This document shows positions 1 to 9,992 of a stretch of 64,000 nucleotides of DNA, in pieces (within the stretch, counting starts at the first letter, position 1; every line of letters begins with the position of its first letter). The translations under genes were made by a program, and so were the position numbers. Below the pieces are notes generated by a model. That model was not told the origin of the DNA. It saw only the letters and a list, made by a program, of their open reading frames with translations, and made no database searches. The stretch comes from Actinomycetota bacterium (GTDB lineage: Bacteria > Actinomycetota > Actinomycetes > S36-B12 > FW305-bin1): contig SCTR01000011.1 of the NCBI GenBank assembly GCA_004297305.1, forward strand, positions 1 through 64,000, read 5' to 3'.

Positions 1-229
1 CCACGGGCTGGATCTGCGTCGCGTCCGTGGTCGACACCGCGAGCTTCAGGGTGCCTACGGAGGCAGCCGACCCCGACGGCGTTGAACCGCCGCTGTCGCC
101 GCTGCCGCAGGCGGCCAACGTCAGCGCCACCGCCGACACACCGACACCGGCGAGAATGGCGCTGCCCCGCGGTCGGCGGGTACGTGTCGCGTTCAGGGCA
201 GAGAAAGGCCGATTGATCCTTGATGTCAT
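1..229 (-). CDS. Solute-binding lipoprotein, N-terminal part (cut by window edge)
   Basis: Only the first 76 residues are inside the window. An ATG at 229 follows an AGGGGAC ribosome site. The protein has an Arg-rich n-region, a hydrophobic stretch, and a lipobox LTLAAC followed by a Gly/Ser-rich linker. The mature part then begins with a beta-strand-like VGTLKLAVSTTDA. This is the architecture of ABC-transporter solute-binding lipoproteins, which are diacylglycerol-anchored on the outer face of the membrane. The substrate cannot be told from this fragment. The signal peptide resembles that of the binding protein at 37218-38300. Other lipoproteins with the same start cannot be excluded. Confidence 0.7.
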   Translation of the reverse strand, partial: MTSRINRPFSALNATRTRRPRGSAILAGVGVSAVALTLAACGSGDSGGSTPSGSAASVGTLKLAVSTTDATQIQPV

Positions 230-283
230 GGTGTCCCCTGTAGTGACGGTCAAGCCGCGTTGGACGCGATCGCGCCCCGGCTG

Positions 284-312
284 ATTACAGGCTATTGACC
301 ATCCGAGGTCAA
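284..312 (-). promoter_or_regulatory. Strong sigma70-type promoter with overlapping inverted repeat
   Basis: On the minus strand a -35 box TTGACC (312-307) is followed by a 17-nt spacer and a -10 box TGTAAT (289-284). The -35 is one arm of a perfect TTGACC-N6-GGTCAA inverted repeat (295-312). A further GGTCAA half-site lies at 248-253. The promoter reads into the lipoprotein gene starting at 229. The repeat is placed as a repressor operator would be, but no regulator is identified. Confidence 0.6.
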
Positions 313-414
313 GTGATCCTAGTCGAGATGAGTCCGTGTCGGGCCGGCGGCAGCCCGCCGCGACAGCCCGGAGCGGACTGCGCGCTTGGCCCTGCCCGCC
401 CGGGCGCAATCGCG

Positions 415-1869
<1,455 letters not shown>

Positions 1870-1902
1870 CGTCCAGTCCGGAGGTTCATTCGTGACCGAC
1901 GT

Positions 1903-2334
1903 TCATTGGCGACCTTCGACGACGCCCTTCATGCCGTCGAGCATCGCCTGCCACATCTGCTGCGAGTGCGCCGCGGCGGCCGCCGAGTCGTTGCCGTCCT
2001 GGCGCAACGTCACGGTCGTCCGATCGCCGGCTTCGGCGAGGTGATAGGCCACGTGGTGGTAGTGATCCGGGATGTCGGGTAGGCCGCTCAGTGGACTGTA
2101 GTGAGTGACCTCGAGCTTGGTCGGTGCGACGACGTCGAGCACGGTTCCCTTGTCCTGGTAGGGCTTGCCCTCGTACTGGCCGCTCCAGGTGATCGGGTGT
2201 CCAGGTTGCCAGTCGGTCTGGACGCGAGCGCCGAACATGTACCGGGCAATCAGGTCGGGGTCGGTCAGCGCCTCCCAGACCCGCGACGCAGGCGCGTTGA
2301 TGGTGACCTCGGCGGTCGCTACCTGACCAGGCAT
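1903..2334 (-). CDS. SRPBCC (AHSA1-like) domain protein
   Basis: A 143-residue START/Bet v1-fold protein. The N-terminal strand and helix (VTINAPASRVWEALTDPD) and the buried-cavity strand TWSGQYEGKPYQDKG are typical of the AHSA1/SRPBCC family. The ATG at 2334 sits 6 nt after GGAGG; a GTG at 2337 is a poorer alternative. It starts 21 nt downstream of the asd stop on the same strand, so it is probably the last gene of the ask-asd transcript. The family binds hydrophobic ligands or acts as an Hsp90-activator-like domain. No specific substrate can be named. Confidence 0.75.
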   Translation of the reverse strand: MPGQVATAEVTINAPASRVWEALTDPDLIARYMFGARVQTDWQPGHPITWSGQYEGKPYQDKGTVLDVVAPTKLEVTHYSPLSGLPDIPDHYHHVAYHLAEAGDRTTVTLRQDGNDSAAAAAHSQQMWQAMLDGMKGVVEGRQ

Positions 2335-2355
2335 CACGGACCTCCAGGAACTCGA

Positions 2356-3429
2356 CTAGCTACCCACCAGTTCAGCGGCAACCACTTCGGCGATCTGGGC
2401 CGTGTTGAGCGCTGCGCCCTTCCGCAGGTTGTCCCCGCACAGGAAGAGATCCAACGCGGTCGGGTCGTCCAGGCTGCGGCGGATCCGGCCGACCCAGGTC
2501 GGATCGGTACCCACGGCATCCGCTGGCGTCGGGAACACGCCGGCAGCCGGATCGTCCACCACGACAACGCCTTCCGCGGTGGCAAGCAACGCGCGCGCCT
2601 CGTCGGCGTCGACGACCGACGCGAAACGCGCGTGAACGGCCAGCGAGTGCGTCGTGATCACCGGTACCCGGACGCAGGTGGCCGACACCCGCAGCTCGGG
2701 CAGGGCCAGGATCTTGCGGGACTCGTTGCGTACCTTGAGCTCCTCGCTGCTCCAGCCGTCGTCCTTGACCGAGCCGGCCAGCGGAACCACGTTCAGCGCC
2801 AGCGGCGCTGGGAACGGCCCGAAGTCGGTGACGACGGTACGCAGGTCACCCGCCGACTCCCCGATCTGCGGATGTCCGGCCACGGCCGCGACCTGGCTGC
2901 GTAGTGCGTCGATCCCCGCCTGGCCGGCGCCGGACGCCGCCTGGTACGACGCGACGACCAGCTCCTGCAACTCGTAGCGGCGATGCAGCGCCCCCAGCGC
3001 CACGATCATCGACAGTGTCGTGCAGTTCGGATTGCTGATGATCCCGCGCGGTCGCTGCCGGGCCGCGGCGGCGTTCACCTCAGGCACCACCAGCGGGACG
3101 TCGGGGTCCATCCGGAACGCACCGGAATTGTCGACCGCGACCGCGCCACGGCTGGCCGCGATCGGCGCCCATTCGGCCGATACCTCATCGGGCACATCGA
3201 ACATCGCCACGTCGACACCGTCGAAGACCTCCGGGGCCAGCGCGACGACCCTGACCGGCCTGCCACGGACGGTGAGCACCTTGCCGGCCGAACGCGGGGA
3301 GGCGACCAGCCGGATATCACCCCACACGTCCGGGCGGGTACTCAGCAACTCCAGCATCACGCTGCCCACGGCGCCGGTGGCGCCGACGACGGCCAGGGTC
3401 GGCCGGCTGTTCATCGCGGGTCCCGTCAT
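2356..3429 (-). CDS. asd: Aspartate-semialdehyde dehydrogenase
   Basis: Converts aspartyl-4-phosphate to aspartate semialdehyde with NADPH, the second step toward lysine/DAP, threonine and methionine. The 357-residue protein has the N-terminal Rossmann motif [15 protein letters not shown], the catalytic cysteine in SNPNCTT (Cys136), and the downstream [10 protein letters not shown] segment carrying the active-site His. The ATG at 3429 overlaps the ask stop as ATGA, indicating translational coupling. A second ATG at 3414 ([11 protein letters not shown]) is an alternative start closer to typical family N-termini. It forms the usual actinobacterial ask-asd pair. Confidence 0.95.
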   Translation of the reverse strand: MTGPAMNSRPTLAVVGATGAVGSVMLELLSTRPDVWGDIRLVASPRSAGKVLTVRGRPVRVVALAPEVFDGVDVAMFDVPDEVSAEWAPIAASRGAVAVDNSGAFRMDPDVPLVVPEVNAAAARQRPRGIISNPNCTTLSMIVALGALHRRYELQELVVASYQAASGAGQAGIDALRSQVAAVAGHPQIGESAGDLRTVVTDFGPFPAPLALNVVPLAGSVKDDGWSSEELKVRNESRKILALPELRVSATCVRVPVITTHSLAVHARFASVVDADEARALLATAEGVVVVDDPAAGVFPTPADAVGTDPTWVGRIRRSLDDPTALDLFLCGDNLRKGAALNTAQIAEVVAAELVGS

Positions 3430-3944
3430 CGCCCGGTCCCGCCGTACACCACGGCTTCGCCGTCGGCATCCAGGCCGAACGCGGTGTGCAGCGCCCGGAC
3501 CGCCGGCTGGGCATCGGCCCGCCGGGTCACCACCGAGATCCGGATCTCCGACGTGGAGATCATCTCCACGTTGACCCCGGATTCGGCCAGCGCGGCGAAG
3601 AAGGCCGCCGAAACGCCTGGGTGGGAACGCATCCCGGCTCCCACCAGGGACACCTTCGCCACATCGGGATCGAACAGCAGCGTCTGGAAGCCGATCGAAT
3701 CGCGGGTCGCCTCCAAGGCGGCCAGCGCCTGCGCCGACTCCGCCTGGGGGCACGTGAACGTCACGTCGGTGACGCCGGTCGCGGCAGCCGACACGTTCTG
3801 CACGATCATGTCCAGGTTCACCGCCGCGTCGGCGAGCGCGCGGAATATCGCGGCGGCCTGTCCGGGCTTGTCCGCCACCCCCACCACCGTGATCTTCGCG
3901 TCGTTGAGGTCGGCGGCGACCCCGGAGATGATCGGCTGCTCCAC
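3426..3944 (-). CDS. lysC-beta: Internal start: probable aspartate kinase beta subunit
   Basis: Inside ask a GTG codon at 3944 (residue 261 of the alpha chain, [10 protein letters not shown]) lies 6 nt after GAGAGG. In-frame initiation here would give a 172-residue protein holding only the two ACT domains. Corynebacterium and Bacillus aspartokinases are known to be assembled from such an internally initiated beta chain, and the position is equivalent. The site is visible in the sequence; its use is inferred from the family. Confidence 0.6.
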   Translation of the reverse strand: MEQPIISGVAADLNDAKITVVGVADKPGQAAAIFRALADAAVNLDMIVQNVSAAATGVTDVTFTCPQAESAQALAALEATRDSIGFQTLLFDPDVAKVSLVGAGMRSHPGVSAAFFAALAESGVNVEMISTSEIRISVVTRRADAQPAVRALHTAFGLDADGEAVVYGGTGR

Positions 3945-4724
3945 GGTGTCCCTCTCGATGGCGGCCTTCGCGTAGGCGTCCCGGACGGCAGATTCGGACA
4001 TGACCCAGGTGCCCTCGTGAGCCGAGAACGACGAGCGCACATGGATGGGCAGATCGAACCGCCGCGCGTACTCCACGCAGCGCAGGTGCAGCACCTTCGC
4101 GCCGACGGCGGCCAGTTCCATCATTTCCTCGTAGGTGATGAACTCGACCTTGCGAGCGGCGGCGACGACGCGGGGATCGGCGGTGAAGACCCCGTCGACG
4201 TCGGTGTAGATCTCGCACACGTCGGCTTGCAACGCGGCGGCCAGCGCGACCGCGGTGGTGTCCGAGCCACCGCGGCCCAGGGTGGTCACGTCCTTGGTGT
4301 CCTGGCTGACGCCCTGGAAGCCCGCGACGATCGGGACCGCGCCCTCGGCCAGCGCCGTACTGATACGGCCCGGGGTGACGTCGATGATGCGGGCGCGGCC
4401 GTGCGCGGAGTCGGTGATCAGGCCGGCCTGCGAACCGGTGTACGACCGTGCCTGCACACCCAGGTCGTGGATCGCCATCGCCAGCACCGCCATCGAGATG
4501 CGCTCGCCGGCGGTGAGCAGCATGTCCAGCTCACGGGCGGGCGGTTCCGGCGATACCTCTTGCGCGAGATCGAGCAACTCGTCGGTGGTGTCACCCATCG
4601 CCGAGACGATCACGACGACGTCGTGTCCGGCTGCGCGGGTGTCCACGATGCGGCTGGCGACCCGGCGGACGGCTTCGGCGTCGGCGACCGACGAGCCGCC
4701 GTACTTCTGGACGACGAGTCCCAC
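3426..4724 (-). CDS. ask (lysC): Aspartate kinase, alpha subunit
   Basis: Phosphorylates aspartate, the committed step of the aspartate amino-acid family. The 432-residue protein begins with the KYGGSSV nucleotide-binding motif and carries GRGGSDTTA in the kinase core. Two C-terminal ACT domains (about residues 265-430) serve as feedback sites for lysine and threonine. The GTG start at 4724 is preceded by GGAG at 8-nt spacing. Length and order match the alpha chain of the class II (alpha2beta2) aspartokinases of actinobacteria and Bacillus. It overlaps asd by 4 nt. Confidence 0.95.
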   Translation of the reverse strand: MGLVVQKYGGSSVADAEAVRRVASRIVDTRAAGHDVVVIVSAMGDTTDELLDLAQEVSPEPPARELDMLLTAGERISMAVLAMAIHDLGVQARSYTGSQAGLITDSAHGRARIIDVTPGRISTALAEGAVPIVAGFQGVSQDTKDVTTLGRGGSDTTAVALAAALQADVCEIYTDVDGVFTADPRVVAAARKVEFITYEEMMELAAVGAKVLHLRCVEYARRFDLPIHVRSSFSAHEGTWVMSESAVRDAYAKAAIERDTVEQPIISGVAADLNDAKITVVGVADKPGQAAAIFRALADAAVNLDMIVQNVSAAATGVTDVTFTCPQAESAQALAALEATRDSIGFQTLLFDPDVAKVSLVGAGMRSHPGVSAAFFAALAESGVNVEMISTSEIRISVVTRRADAQPAVRALHTAFGLDADGEAVVYGGTGR

Positions 4725-4824
4725 GGTTGAGGCTCCGGACGGTCGACGGCTGGCGGACGCACCGCGCCGACGGCGCGCGAGCGGCGGTCAGTCTACGGGG
4801 CGGGCCACCGGGCGTCGCTGCGCG

Positions 4825-5424
4825 TTACAGGTCCAGCCGACGCCGGCCCTCGAAGGCCCGGCCAAGAGTGACCTCGTCGGCGTACTCCAGGTCCCCTCCC
4901 ACGGGCAGGCCGCTGGCGAGCCGGGTGACGGCCAGGTCGAGGGGCTGCACGAGGCGGGCCAGGTAGGTCGCGGTCGCCTCGCCTTCGAGGTTCGGGTCGG
5001 TGGCGAGGATCAGTTCGGTCACCGTGCCGTCAGCCAGCCGCGTCATCAGTTCGCGGACCCGCAGATCATCCGGGCCGACCCCGTCGATGGGGCTGATCGC
5101 GCCGCCCAGCACGTGATACCGACCCCGGAACTCCCGGGTCCGTTCGATCGCCACCACGTCGCGGGGCTCCTCGACGACGCAGATCACTGCGGGATCGCGC
5201 CGCGGGTCCCGGCACACCCGGCATTCGCTCTCCTCGGCCACGTTGCCGCAGGTGACGCAGAAACGAACCTTCTCCTTCACCTCCAGCAGGACGTGGGCCA
5301 GCCGGCGTACGTCGACCGGATCCGCCTGCAGCAGATGAAAAGCCAAGCGCTGAGCGCTCTTCGGACCGACCCCGGGCAACCGTCCGAGTTCGTCGATGAG
5401 GTCCTGGATCACACCCTCGTACAC
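4825..5424 (-). CDS. recR: Recombination mediator RecR
   Basis: Acts with RecO/RecF to load RecA at gapped DNA. The 199-residue protein starts at a GTG (5424), giving the standard [21 protein letters not shown]-terminus with its helix-hairpin-helix. It has a C4 zinc finger ([16 protein letters not shown]) and a Toprim domain containing the VVEEPRDV strand. The start lies 7 nt after the dnaX stop, so the two are co-transcribed. A longer in-frame reading into dnaX is not supported by family length. The ybaB/ebfC gene that often sits between dnaX and recR is absent here. Confidence 0.95.
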   Translation of the reverse strand: MYEGVIQDLIDELGRLPGVGPKSAQRLAFHLLQADPVDVRRLAHVLLEVKEKVRFCVTCGNVAEESECRVCRDPRRDPAVICVVEEPRDVVAIERTREFRGRYHVLGGAISPIDGVGPDDLRVRELMTRLADGTVTELILATDPNLEGEATATYLARLVQPLDLAVTRLASGLPVGGDLEYADEVTLGRAFEGRRRLDL

Positions 5425-5431
5425 GCCACGA

Positions 5432-7453
5432 TCACCCGTTCTCGATCTCGCCGATCTTCGTGGCACCCAACTCGCGCAGGGCCAGGTCGACCCCGGTCAG
5501 GCCGGCGGACGGCTCCTCGGGATCGTCGCGCTCCGGTTCGTCCGGCACGACCGGCGGCGGCCCGGACGGGGCCGATGGCACGTCGCCGGCGGCGGCCACC
5601 GGCGTCCGGCTGCCCACGCCGGGATCCAGGACCACCGCGATGCGCACCTCGACCTGCAGCACGTCCAGGACCGCCTGACGCAGTTGCTCGTCGCGGCCAC
5701 CCTCGCGGATGTTCACCAGCGTGCCCTGCGCCGGAACGCCGACCGCCAGCGTGCCGTCGTCCCAGGACAACGGGATGGAACTCTCGAAACCCATCCACGC
5801 CACTCGACTGCGGGCTTTCAGCGCGTCGAGCACGGCCGGCCACTGTGCTCTGGCCGAGCCGATGTCGCCGGCGGGGCGGACAGCCGGGGAGACAGCACCG
5901 GCGTCGTCGGCCGGCAGGGCGCTACTGGCATCGGGAGCGGGAGCCGTCGGGCGGCTGGCGGTCGCCGACCGTACGGCGGCTGCCGGGCGTGCCGGCGGCC
6001 CAGCCGGTACTGGCGGCACTGGCGGGCCGGACGATGCTGGCGACCCAGCCGGCACCGGCGGCACTGGCGGCCTGGACGGCGATTCTGCTACGGCGGCAAC
6101 CGATCGCGTCGACTCCGCCGGACGCGCCGGCCTCGCGGGGCCGGGGCTCTGGGCTGCGGGGGCGCCAGCGACGTCACCGGGCCCGTCGTCGGTCGGCGCC
6201 GGGCCGGCCGCACTCCGGGCCATCGGCGTGTCCGGTGCGGGCGGACCACCAGGAGTGCGGGCGATCGGCGTCTCGGCCGGCAGCGGGCCGGCCCCGGTCA
6301 GCCGTCGCTCCAGCCGGTCGACCCGGGCCGCCAGGGCCGCCGGGTCCGCAGCCGCCGCGGGCAGCAATAGCCGGGCGCACAGCAGTTCCAGGGCCAACCG
6401 GGGTGCCGTGGCGCCCTTGAGCTCGGTCAGCCCGGCGCTGATGACGTCCCCGGCACGGGACAACTCGGGCAGCCCGAAGGACTCCGCCTGCGTCGTCATG
6501 CGGGCGAGCAGATCGTCCGGCCCATCCACCAGACCGCGGGTCGCAGCGTCCGGGACGGCGTTGAGCACGACCAGGTCGCGCACCCGCTCCAGCAGGTCGG
6601 TGACGAACCGGCGTGGATCGTGCCCGGCGTCGACGACGCGGTCCACGGCGGCGAACAGCGCGGCACCGTCGCCGACGGCCAGCGCCTCGACCACGGTGTC
6701 CAGCAGCGCGGCGTCCGTGGCCCCCAGTTGCTGCACCGCATCGGCGTACGTCAAGCCGTCCGGGCCGGCCCCGGCGATGAGCTGGCCGAGGATCGACATC
6801 GCGTCCCGCGCGCTGCCCGCGCCGGCGCGAGCGACGAGGGTCAACGCCGTACGTTCGTACGCAACGCCTTCGGCGTCGCAGACCGCCGCGAGGTGTTCGG
6901 TCAGCACCTTCGCCGGAATCAGCCGGAACGTGTAGTTGTGGGTCCGGGACCGGATCGTCGGCAGGACCTTGTCGACCTCGGTCGTGGCGAACATGAAACG
7001 CACATGCTCCGGCGGTTCCTCCACCAGCTTGAGCAAGGCGTTGAAGCCGGCCGAGGTCACCATGTGGGCCTCGTCGATGATGTAGATCTTGTAGCGCGAC
7101 GCGGCGGGGGCGAACATCGCCCGCTCACGCAGGTCACGGGTGTCGTCCACTCCCCCGTGCGAGGCGGCGTCGAGTTCGATGACGTCGAGGGAGCCCGGAC
7201 CGTTGGGGGCCAGGTCGACGCAGGACGGACACACCCCGCACGGGTCCGGCGTCGGGCCCTGCTCGCAGTTCAACGAGCGGGCCAGGATGCGGGCGGTCGA
7301 GGTCTTGCCGCAGCCGCGCGGGCCGGAGAACAGGTACGCGTGGTGGACCAGATCGCGCTCGAGCGCCCGCCGTAGCGGCTCGGTGACGTGCTCCTGGCCG
7401 ACGACCTCGGACAGTCGGCCCGGCCGGTACGTGCGGTACAGCGCGAGCGACAT
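5432..7453 (-). CDS. dnaX: DNA polymerase III subunit gamma/tau
   Basis: Clamp-loader ATPase subunit. The 673-residue protein has the N-terminal [14 protein letters not shown] motif, Walker [12 protein letters not shown], a four-cysteine zinc module ([16 protein letters not shown]), Walker B IIDEAHM and sensor 1 ATTEVDK. The AAA+ and collar domains run to about residue 390. A low-complexity Pro/Ala/Ser/Gly linker (about 390-520) leads to a C-terminal tau-like domain ending near [17 protein letters not shown]. The ATG at 7453 follows TAGGGTT. It lies directly downstream of the SRP RNA on the same strand, as in many actinobacteria. I saw no obvious programmed-frameshift site. Confidence 0.95.
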   Translation of the reverse strand: MSLALYRTYRPGRLSEVVGQEHVTEPLRRALERDLVHHAYLFSGPRGCGKTSTARILARSLNCEQGPTPDPCGVCPSCVDLAPNGPGSLDVIELDAASHGGVDDTRDLRERAMFAPAASRYKIYIIDEAHMVTSAGFNALLKLVEEPPEHVRFMFATTEVDKVLPTIRSRTHNYTFRLIPAKVLTEHLAAVCDAEGVAYERTALTLVARAGAGSARDAMSILGQLIAGAGPDGLTYADAVQQLGATDAALLDTVVEALAVGDGAALFAAVDRVVDAGHDPRRFVTDLLERVRDLVVLNAVPDAATRGLVDGPDDLLARMTTQAESFGLPELSRAGDVISAGLTELKGATAPRLALELLCARLLLPAAAADPAALAARVDRLERRLTGAGPLPAETPIARTPGGPPAPDTPMARSAAGPAPTDDGPGDVAGAPAAQSPGPARPARPAESTRSVAAVAESPSRPPVPPVPAGSPASSGPPVPPVPAGPPARPAAAVRSATASRPTAPAPDASSALPADDAGAVSPAVRPAGDIGSARAQWPAVLDALKARSRVAWMGFESSIPLSWDDGTLAVGVPAQGTLVNIREGGRDEQLRQAVLDVLQVEVRIAVVLDPGVGSRTPVAAAGDVPSAPSGPPPVVPDEPERDDPEEPSAGLTGVDLALRELGATKIGEIENG

Positions 7454-7510
7454 GCGGGAACCCTAGCCCCGCCGTACGACCGGGCTCACGCCGCAAGCGG
7501 AGCCCCGAAA

Positions 7511-7600
7511 AGGACCCCCCGCGCACCCGCCAGAGCCTGCGTACCCTTGCTGCCTTCCGGCCCTGGGGGAGTTCCGCGGGATGACGCCGCACGAGGGGTC
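7511..7600 (-). ncRNA. ffs: 4.5S signal recognition particle RNA (bacterial small SRP RNA)
   Basis: The minus strand carries the near-invariant apical segment CAGGGCCGGAAGGCAGCAAG with its GGAA tetraloop and symmetric internal loop. The flanks close in a long helix: ACCCCTCGTGC at the 5' side pairs with GCGCGGGGGGT at the 3' side. A TAGACT -10 box 7 nt upstream sets the 5' end near 7600. The RNA binds Ffh to form the SRP that targets membrane proteins. Its place just upstream of dnaX matches other actinobacteria. The 3' end is approximate. Confidence 0.9.
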
Positions 7601-7607
7601 GGCCGGC

Positions 7608-7613
7608 AGTCTA
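7608..7613 (-). promoter_or_regulatory. -10 box of SRP RNA promoter
   Basis: TAGACT on the minus strand ends 7 nt before the predicted RNA 5' end at 7600. No convincing -35 box is seen. Confidence 0.45.
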
Positions 7614-7651
7614 CGCACCCGCCCGACCCGGGGGCGGCCGGGCGTGACCGG

Positions 7652-7657
7652 TAACCT
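7652..7657 (+). promoter_or_regulatory. -10 box of tRNA-Ser(GGA) promoter
   Basis: TAACCT lies 7 nt before the first base of the mature tRNA at 7665, which would give almost no 5' leader. Confidence 0.35.
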
Positions 7658-7664
7658 CTCCGGC

Positions 7665-7752
7665 GGAGGATTCGCATAGTGGCCGAGTGCGCACGCTTGG
7701 AAAGCGTGTAGGGGGCAACCCCTCACGGGTTCAAATCCCGTATCCTCCGCCA
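7665..7752 (+). tRNA. serX: tRNA-Ser(GGA)
   Basis: A class II tRNA. The acceptor GGAGGAT pairs with ATCCTCC. The anticodon stem CACGC/GCGTG encloses TTGGAAA with anticodon GGA. The long variable arm TAGGGGGCAACCCCT and the T-loop GGTTCAAATCC are intact. The discriminator is G and the CCA end is encoded. It reads UCC/UCU serine codons. Confidence 0.96.
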
Positions 7753-7835
7753 ACTTTCGCCGGCAGGGTCGACACCTGGGCGGCGCCGGTGCCCGACCAG
7801 CAGCGGGACCCGATCCCACGTCGACGATCGGACGT

Positions 7836-7852
7836 CCCGCGCCGGTCGCGGG
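7836..7852 (+). terminator. Possible hairpin after tRNA-Ser(GGA)
   Basis: CCCGCG-CCGGT-CGCGGG forms a 6-bp stem with a 5-nt loop, about 84 nt after the tRNA. There is no T-run, and the element is a weak candidate. Confidence 0.25.
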
Positions 7853-7878
7853 TCCGGGCGGCCACCGCCGGTGCCGCC

Positions 7879-7891
7879 TAGACTCCGGTGT
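7879..7891 (+). promoter_or_regulatory. Leaderless -10 element for the VapB-like gene
   Basis: TAGACT at 7879-7884 is followed by 7 nt and then the GTG start at 7892. There is no Shine-Dalgarno sequence. This is the standard geometry of actinobacterial leaderless genes. Confidence 0.5.
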
Positions 7892-8224
7892 GTGATCTTC
7901 AAGGGTGTCGGCGACGGGCGCCCCTACCCCGACCACGGGTTCAGCGCGGCGGACTGGGCTGTCGTCCCGCCGCGGCCCGTCCGGCTCGACGAACTGGTCA
8001 CGACCAAGCGGACGCTCGACCTGGACGCGCTGCTGACCGAGGACTCCACGTTCTTCGGTGACCTGTTCGCGCATGTCGTGCGGTGGCAGGACACGTTGTA
8101 TTTGGAAGATGGCCTGCACCGCGCCGTGCGGGCGGCGCTGCAGCAGCGGGGCACCCTGCACTCCCGCGTACTCGATCTGGATTCGATCCGGGGCGTGACC
8201 GGACCGAGCGGAGGGCCACAATGA
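7892..8224 (+). CDS. Small VapB-like family protein, no toxin partner
   Basis: A 110-residue soluble protein opening with IFKGVGDGRPYPDHG, with a charged core (LDELVTTKRTLDLDALLTED) and the segment LYLEDGLHRAVRAALQQR. From memory, close actinobacterial relatives are labelled VapB-family antitoxins because of this C-terminal helix pattern. No PIN-domain toxin is adjacent here. The next gene overlaps by ATGA and encodes a LytR_C membrane protein, a pairing that suggests a cell-envelope role rather than a toxin-antitoxin module. The GTG at 7892 is chosen from the -10 geometry. The function is not established. Confidence 0.7.
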   Translation: MIFKGVGDGRPYPDHGFSAADWAVVPPRPVRLDELVTTKRTLDLDALLTEDSTFFGDLFAHVVRWQDTLYLEDGLHRAVRAALQQRGTLHSRVLDLDSIRGVTGPSGGPQ

Positions 8225-8892
8225 CGCTGCTCGGCTCGAGCGGTCCGCTGCCCGGCGGACCCGGTCGTCGCCGTTCCTGGGTGGGGACGGCGGTGTTCGT
8301 GGTGATCGCGATGGCGGTGCTGTTCGCGGCAGCGCTGGGCATCACGTGGTACCTGCGCGGCGACTCCACCACGCCGGAAGCCTCGCCGTCGTCGTCGGCC
8401 CCGCGGCCCTGTACGACGGTGACCCTCGTGCCCGGGACCGGTCTGCCGAAGCCGGGCCAGGTCACGGTGAACGTGTACAACGCCACCACCCGGCCCGGCC
8501 TGGCCGCTGACACCAGCACCGTCCTGAAGTCGCGCGGCTTCGTCGTCGGCAAGGTCGCCAACGATCCGCTGCAGAAGACCATCACGGCGCCCGCCGAGAT
8601 CCGGCACGGTGCCACCGGGCTCGCCGGCGCGCAGCTCGCGGCGTACTACGTCCCCGGCGCGATCCTGCTGGCCGACCCCCGCACCGACGCCACCGTCGAC
8701 GTCGTGCTGGGCACCGGCTTCACCAGCGTCGCCGGCGCCAAGGCGGTGCAACGAGCCCTCACCCAGCCCACGCCTGTCGCCTCGGGTCCGGGTTGTTCAC
8801 CTACTGCTGCGCCCTCGACGGCCGCATCGTCGGCACCGGCGTCGTCCGGCTCGACGACCGGGTCACGCTCGGCGAGCCCCGCAGCGTCCTGA
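8221..8892 (+). CDS. LytR C-terminal-domain membrane protein
   Basis: A 223-residue single-pass protein with a cytoplasmic Arg-containing N-terminus, one transmembrane helix (about residues 21-42) and an extracellular LytR_C domain (about 80-180; VTVNVYNATTRPGLAADTS). A Ser/Thr/Ala/Pro-rich tail of about 40 residues follows. Stand-alone LytR_C proteins accompany the LCP glycopolymer ligases in actinobacteria, but no LCP domain is present here. It is translationally coupled to the upstream gene by an ATGA overlap. Confidence 0.85.
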   Translation: MTLLGSSGPLPGGPGRRRSWVGTAVFVVIAMAVLFAAALGITWYLRGDSTTPEASPSSSAPRPCTTVTLVPGTGLPKPGQVTVNVYNATTRPGLAADTSTVLKSRGFVVGKVANDPLQKTITAPAEIRHGATGLAGAQLAAYYVPGAILLADPRTDATVDVVLGTGFTSVAGAKAVQRALTQPTPVASGPGCSPTAAPSTAASSAPASSGSTTGSRSASPAAS

Positions 8893-9019
8893 TTTTCGGC
8901 CCATCCAGATCCTCGGCCCGCCCTGAGCTCGGGCCGTTCATATCCGCGACGCCGCCTGAATCCTCGGCCCGCCCCTGTGGTCCTGCTGAGATCTGGGCTG
9001 GGCCGTGCAGTCTGTCCGC
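8893..9019. other. Convergent intergenic region with repeated and inverted GGCCC motifs
   Basis: The segment ATCCTCGGCCCGCCC occurs twice (8909-8923 and 8961-8975). CGGCCCATCCAGATC near 8907 is matched in inverse orientation by GATCTGGGCTGGGCCG near 8990. No gene is seen. The region probably provides transcript ends for the two convergent genes. Confidence 0.4.
8914..8936. terminator. Hairpin between convergent genes
   Basis: CGGCCCG (8914-8920) and CGGGCCG (8930-8936) form a perfect 7-bp stem with a 9-nt loop, 21 nt after the LytR_C stop. There is no T-run. Confidence 0.45.
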
Positions 9020-9427
9020 TCAGACCCGTTCGAGCCCGACGACCGGGATGACGCGCGGCGCCTTCACCTCGTAGTCGGCGAAGACCGGAAACAGTTCGGC
9101 CTGCCGCGCATACAGCCGATCGCGTTCCTCGCCTTGCAGCGGGCGGGCAACGGCGTCGTACGACTGCGTCCCCTGCTCGACGCTGACCTCGGGATGCGCG
9201 AGCAGGTTGTAGTACCAATCCGGGTTTCGCGGCCCGCCGCCCACCGACGCGAACACGACGACCCGGTCCCCGTCGGCCAGGTACATGACCGGAGTGGTGT
9301 GGCTGGTCCCCGTCTTCGCACCGCGAGTCGTCAGCAGCACCAAGGGCGAGCCCTCGAACGGGCCACCGACCTTGCCCTCATTCGCCCGGAACTCGGCGAT
9401 GATCTTCTCGTTCCACTTGTTGGGCAC
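9020..9427 (-). CDS. F420H2-dependent Ddn-family nitroreductase/quinone reductase
   Basis: A 135-residue split-barrel protein of the deazaflavin-dependent nitroreductase (Ddn/FDOR-A) family. Diagnostic segments are LVLLTTRGAKTGTSHTTPV, the cofactor-binding VFASVGGGPRNPDWYYNL and LLAHPEVSVEQGT, in the family order. Mycobacterial members reduce quinones or nitro compounds with F420H2 at the membrane. Together with the LLM enzyme at 28010-28876, it suggests that the organism makes F420. The physiological substrate is unknown. Confidence 0.88.
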   Translation of the reverse strand: MPNKWNEKIIAEFRANEGKVGGPFEGSPLVLLTTRGAKTGTSHTTPVMYLADGDRVVVFASVGGGPRNPDWYYNLLAHPEVSVEQGTQSYDAVARPLQGEERDRLYARQAELFPVFADYEVKAPRVIPVVGLERV

Positions 9428-9554
9428 GGCGGTGATCCTCCTGTGGTGGTGCGGCGGGCCGGGTCGGGGTGACTGCGGCCACCGCGCCGGTCAGGCAGGC
9501 GCGGACCGGCCGCAGCCGCCCTGTCGGGGCGCCCGTGCCGGTCCGCAACGTCGG

Positions 9555-9992
9555 TCAGGCGAGCGCGGCGTCCAACGTGACCTCGACGCCGGTCAGCGCC
9601 TTGCTGACCGGACAGCCGACCTTCGCCTTCTCCGCGGCCGCAACGAAACCGGCGTTGTCGAGGCCTTCGACCTCGCCTCGCACGGTGATCGTGATGCCGG
9701 TCAACCGCGAACCACCGGCCGGGTCCGGACCCAGGGTGACGGCCGCGGTCACGTCGAGGGCCTGCGGCGTGCCACCGGCCTGGGCCACGATGTTCGACAG
9801 GGCCATCGAGAAGCACGCCGAATGTGCGGCCGCGATGAGCTCCTCCGGGCTGGTCCAACCGTCGGCGTCGTCGGCCGTACGGCGCGGGAACGACACGTCG
9901 AACGTCCCCAGGCCGGAGCTGGACAACTCGACCTTGCCTGAGCCCTCCTGCAAGGTGCCGTTCCATCCAGTGCGGGCGGTACGCGTGGCCAT
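9555..9992 (-). CDS. osmC: OsmC/Ohr-family peroxiredoxin-like protein
   Basis: A 145-residue OsmC-fold protein. The ATG at 9992 follows GGAGG and gives the typical N-terminus MATRTARTGWNGTLQEG. The two redox cysteines lie in AAAHSACFSMALS and KVGCPVSKAL, the expected spacing for thiol-dependent organic-hydroperoxide reduction. The family works as a cytoplasmic homodimer. An upstream in-frame ATG at 10049 is rejected because it adds a non-conserved extension and lacks a ribosome site. Confidence 0.9.
   Translation of the reverse strand: MATRTARTGWNGTLQEGSGKVELSSSGLGTFDVSFPRRTADDADGWTSPEELIAAAHSACFSMALSNIVAQAGGTPQALDVTAAVTLGPDPAGGSRLTGITITVRGEVEGLDNAGFVAAAEKAKVGCPVSKALTGVEVTLDAALA

Noticed and set aside
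7892-8892. Type II toxin-antitoxin module
   Set aside because: No PIN-domain or other toxin is adjacent; the partner gene is a LytR_C membrane protein.
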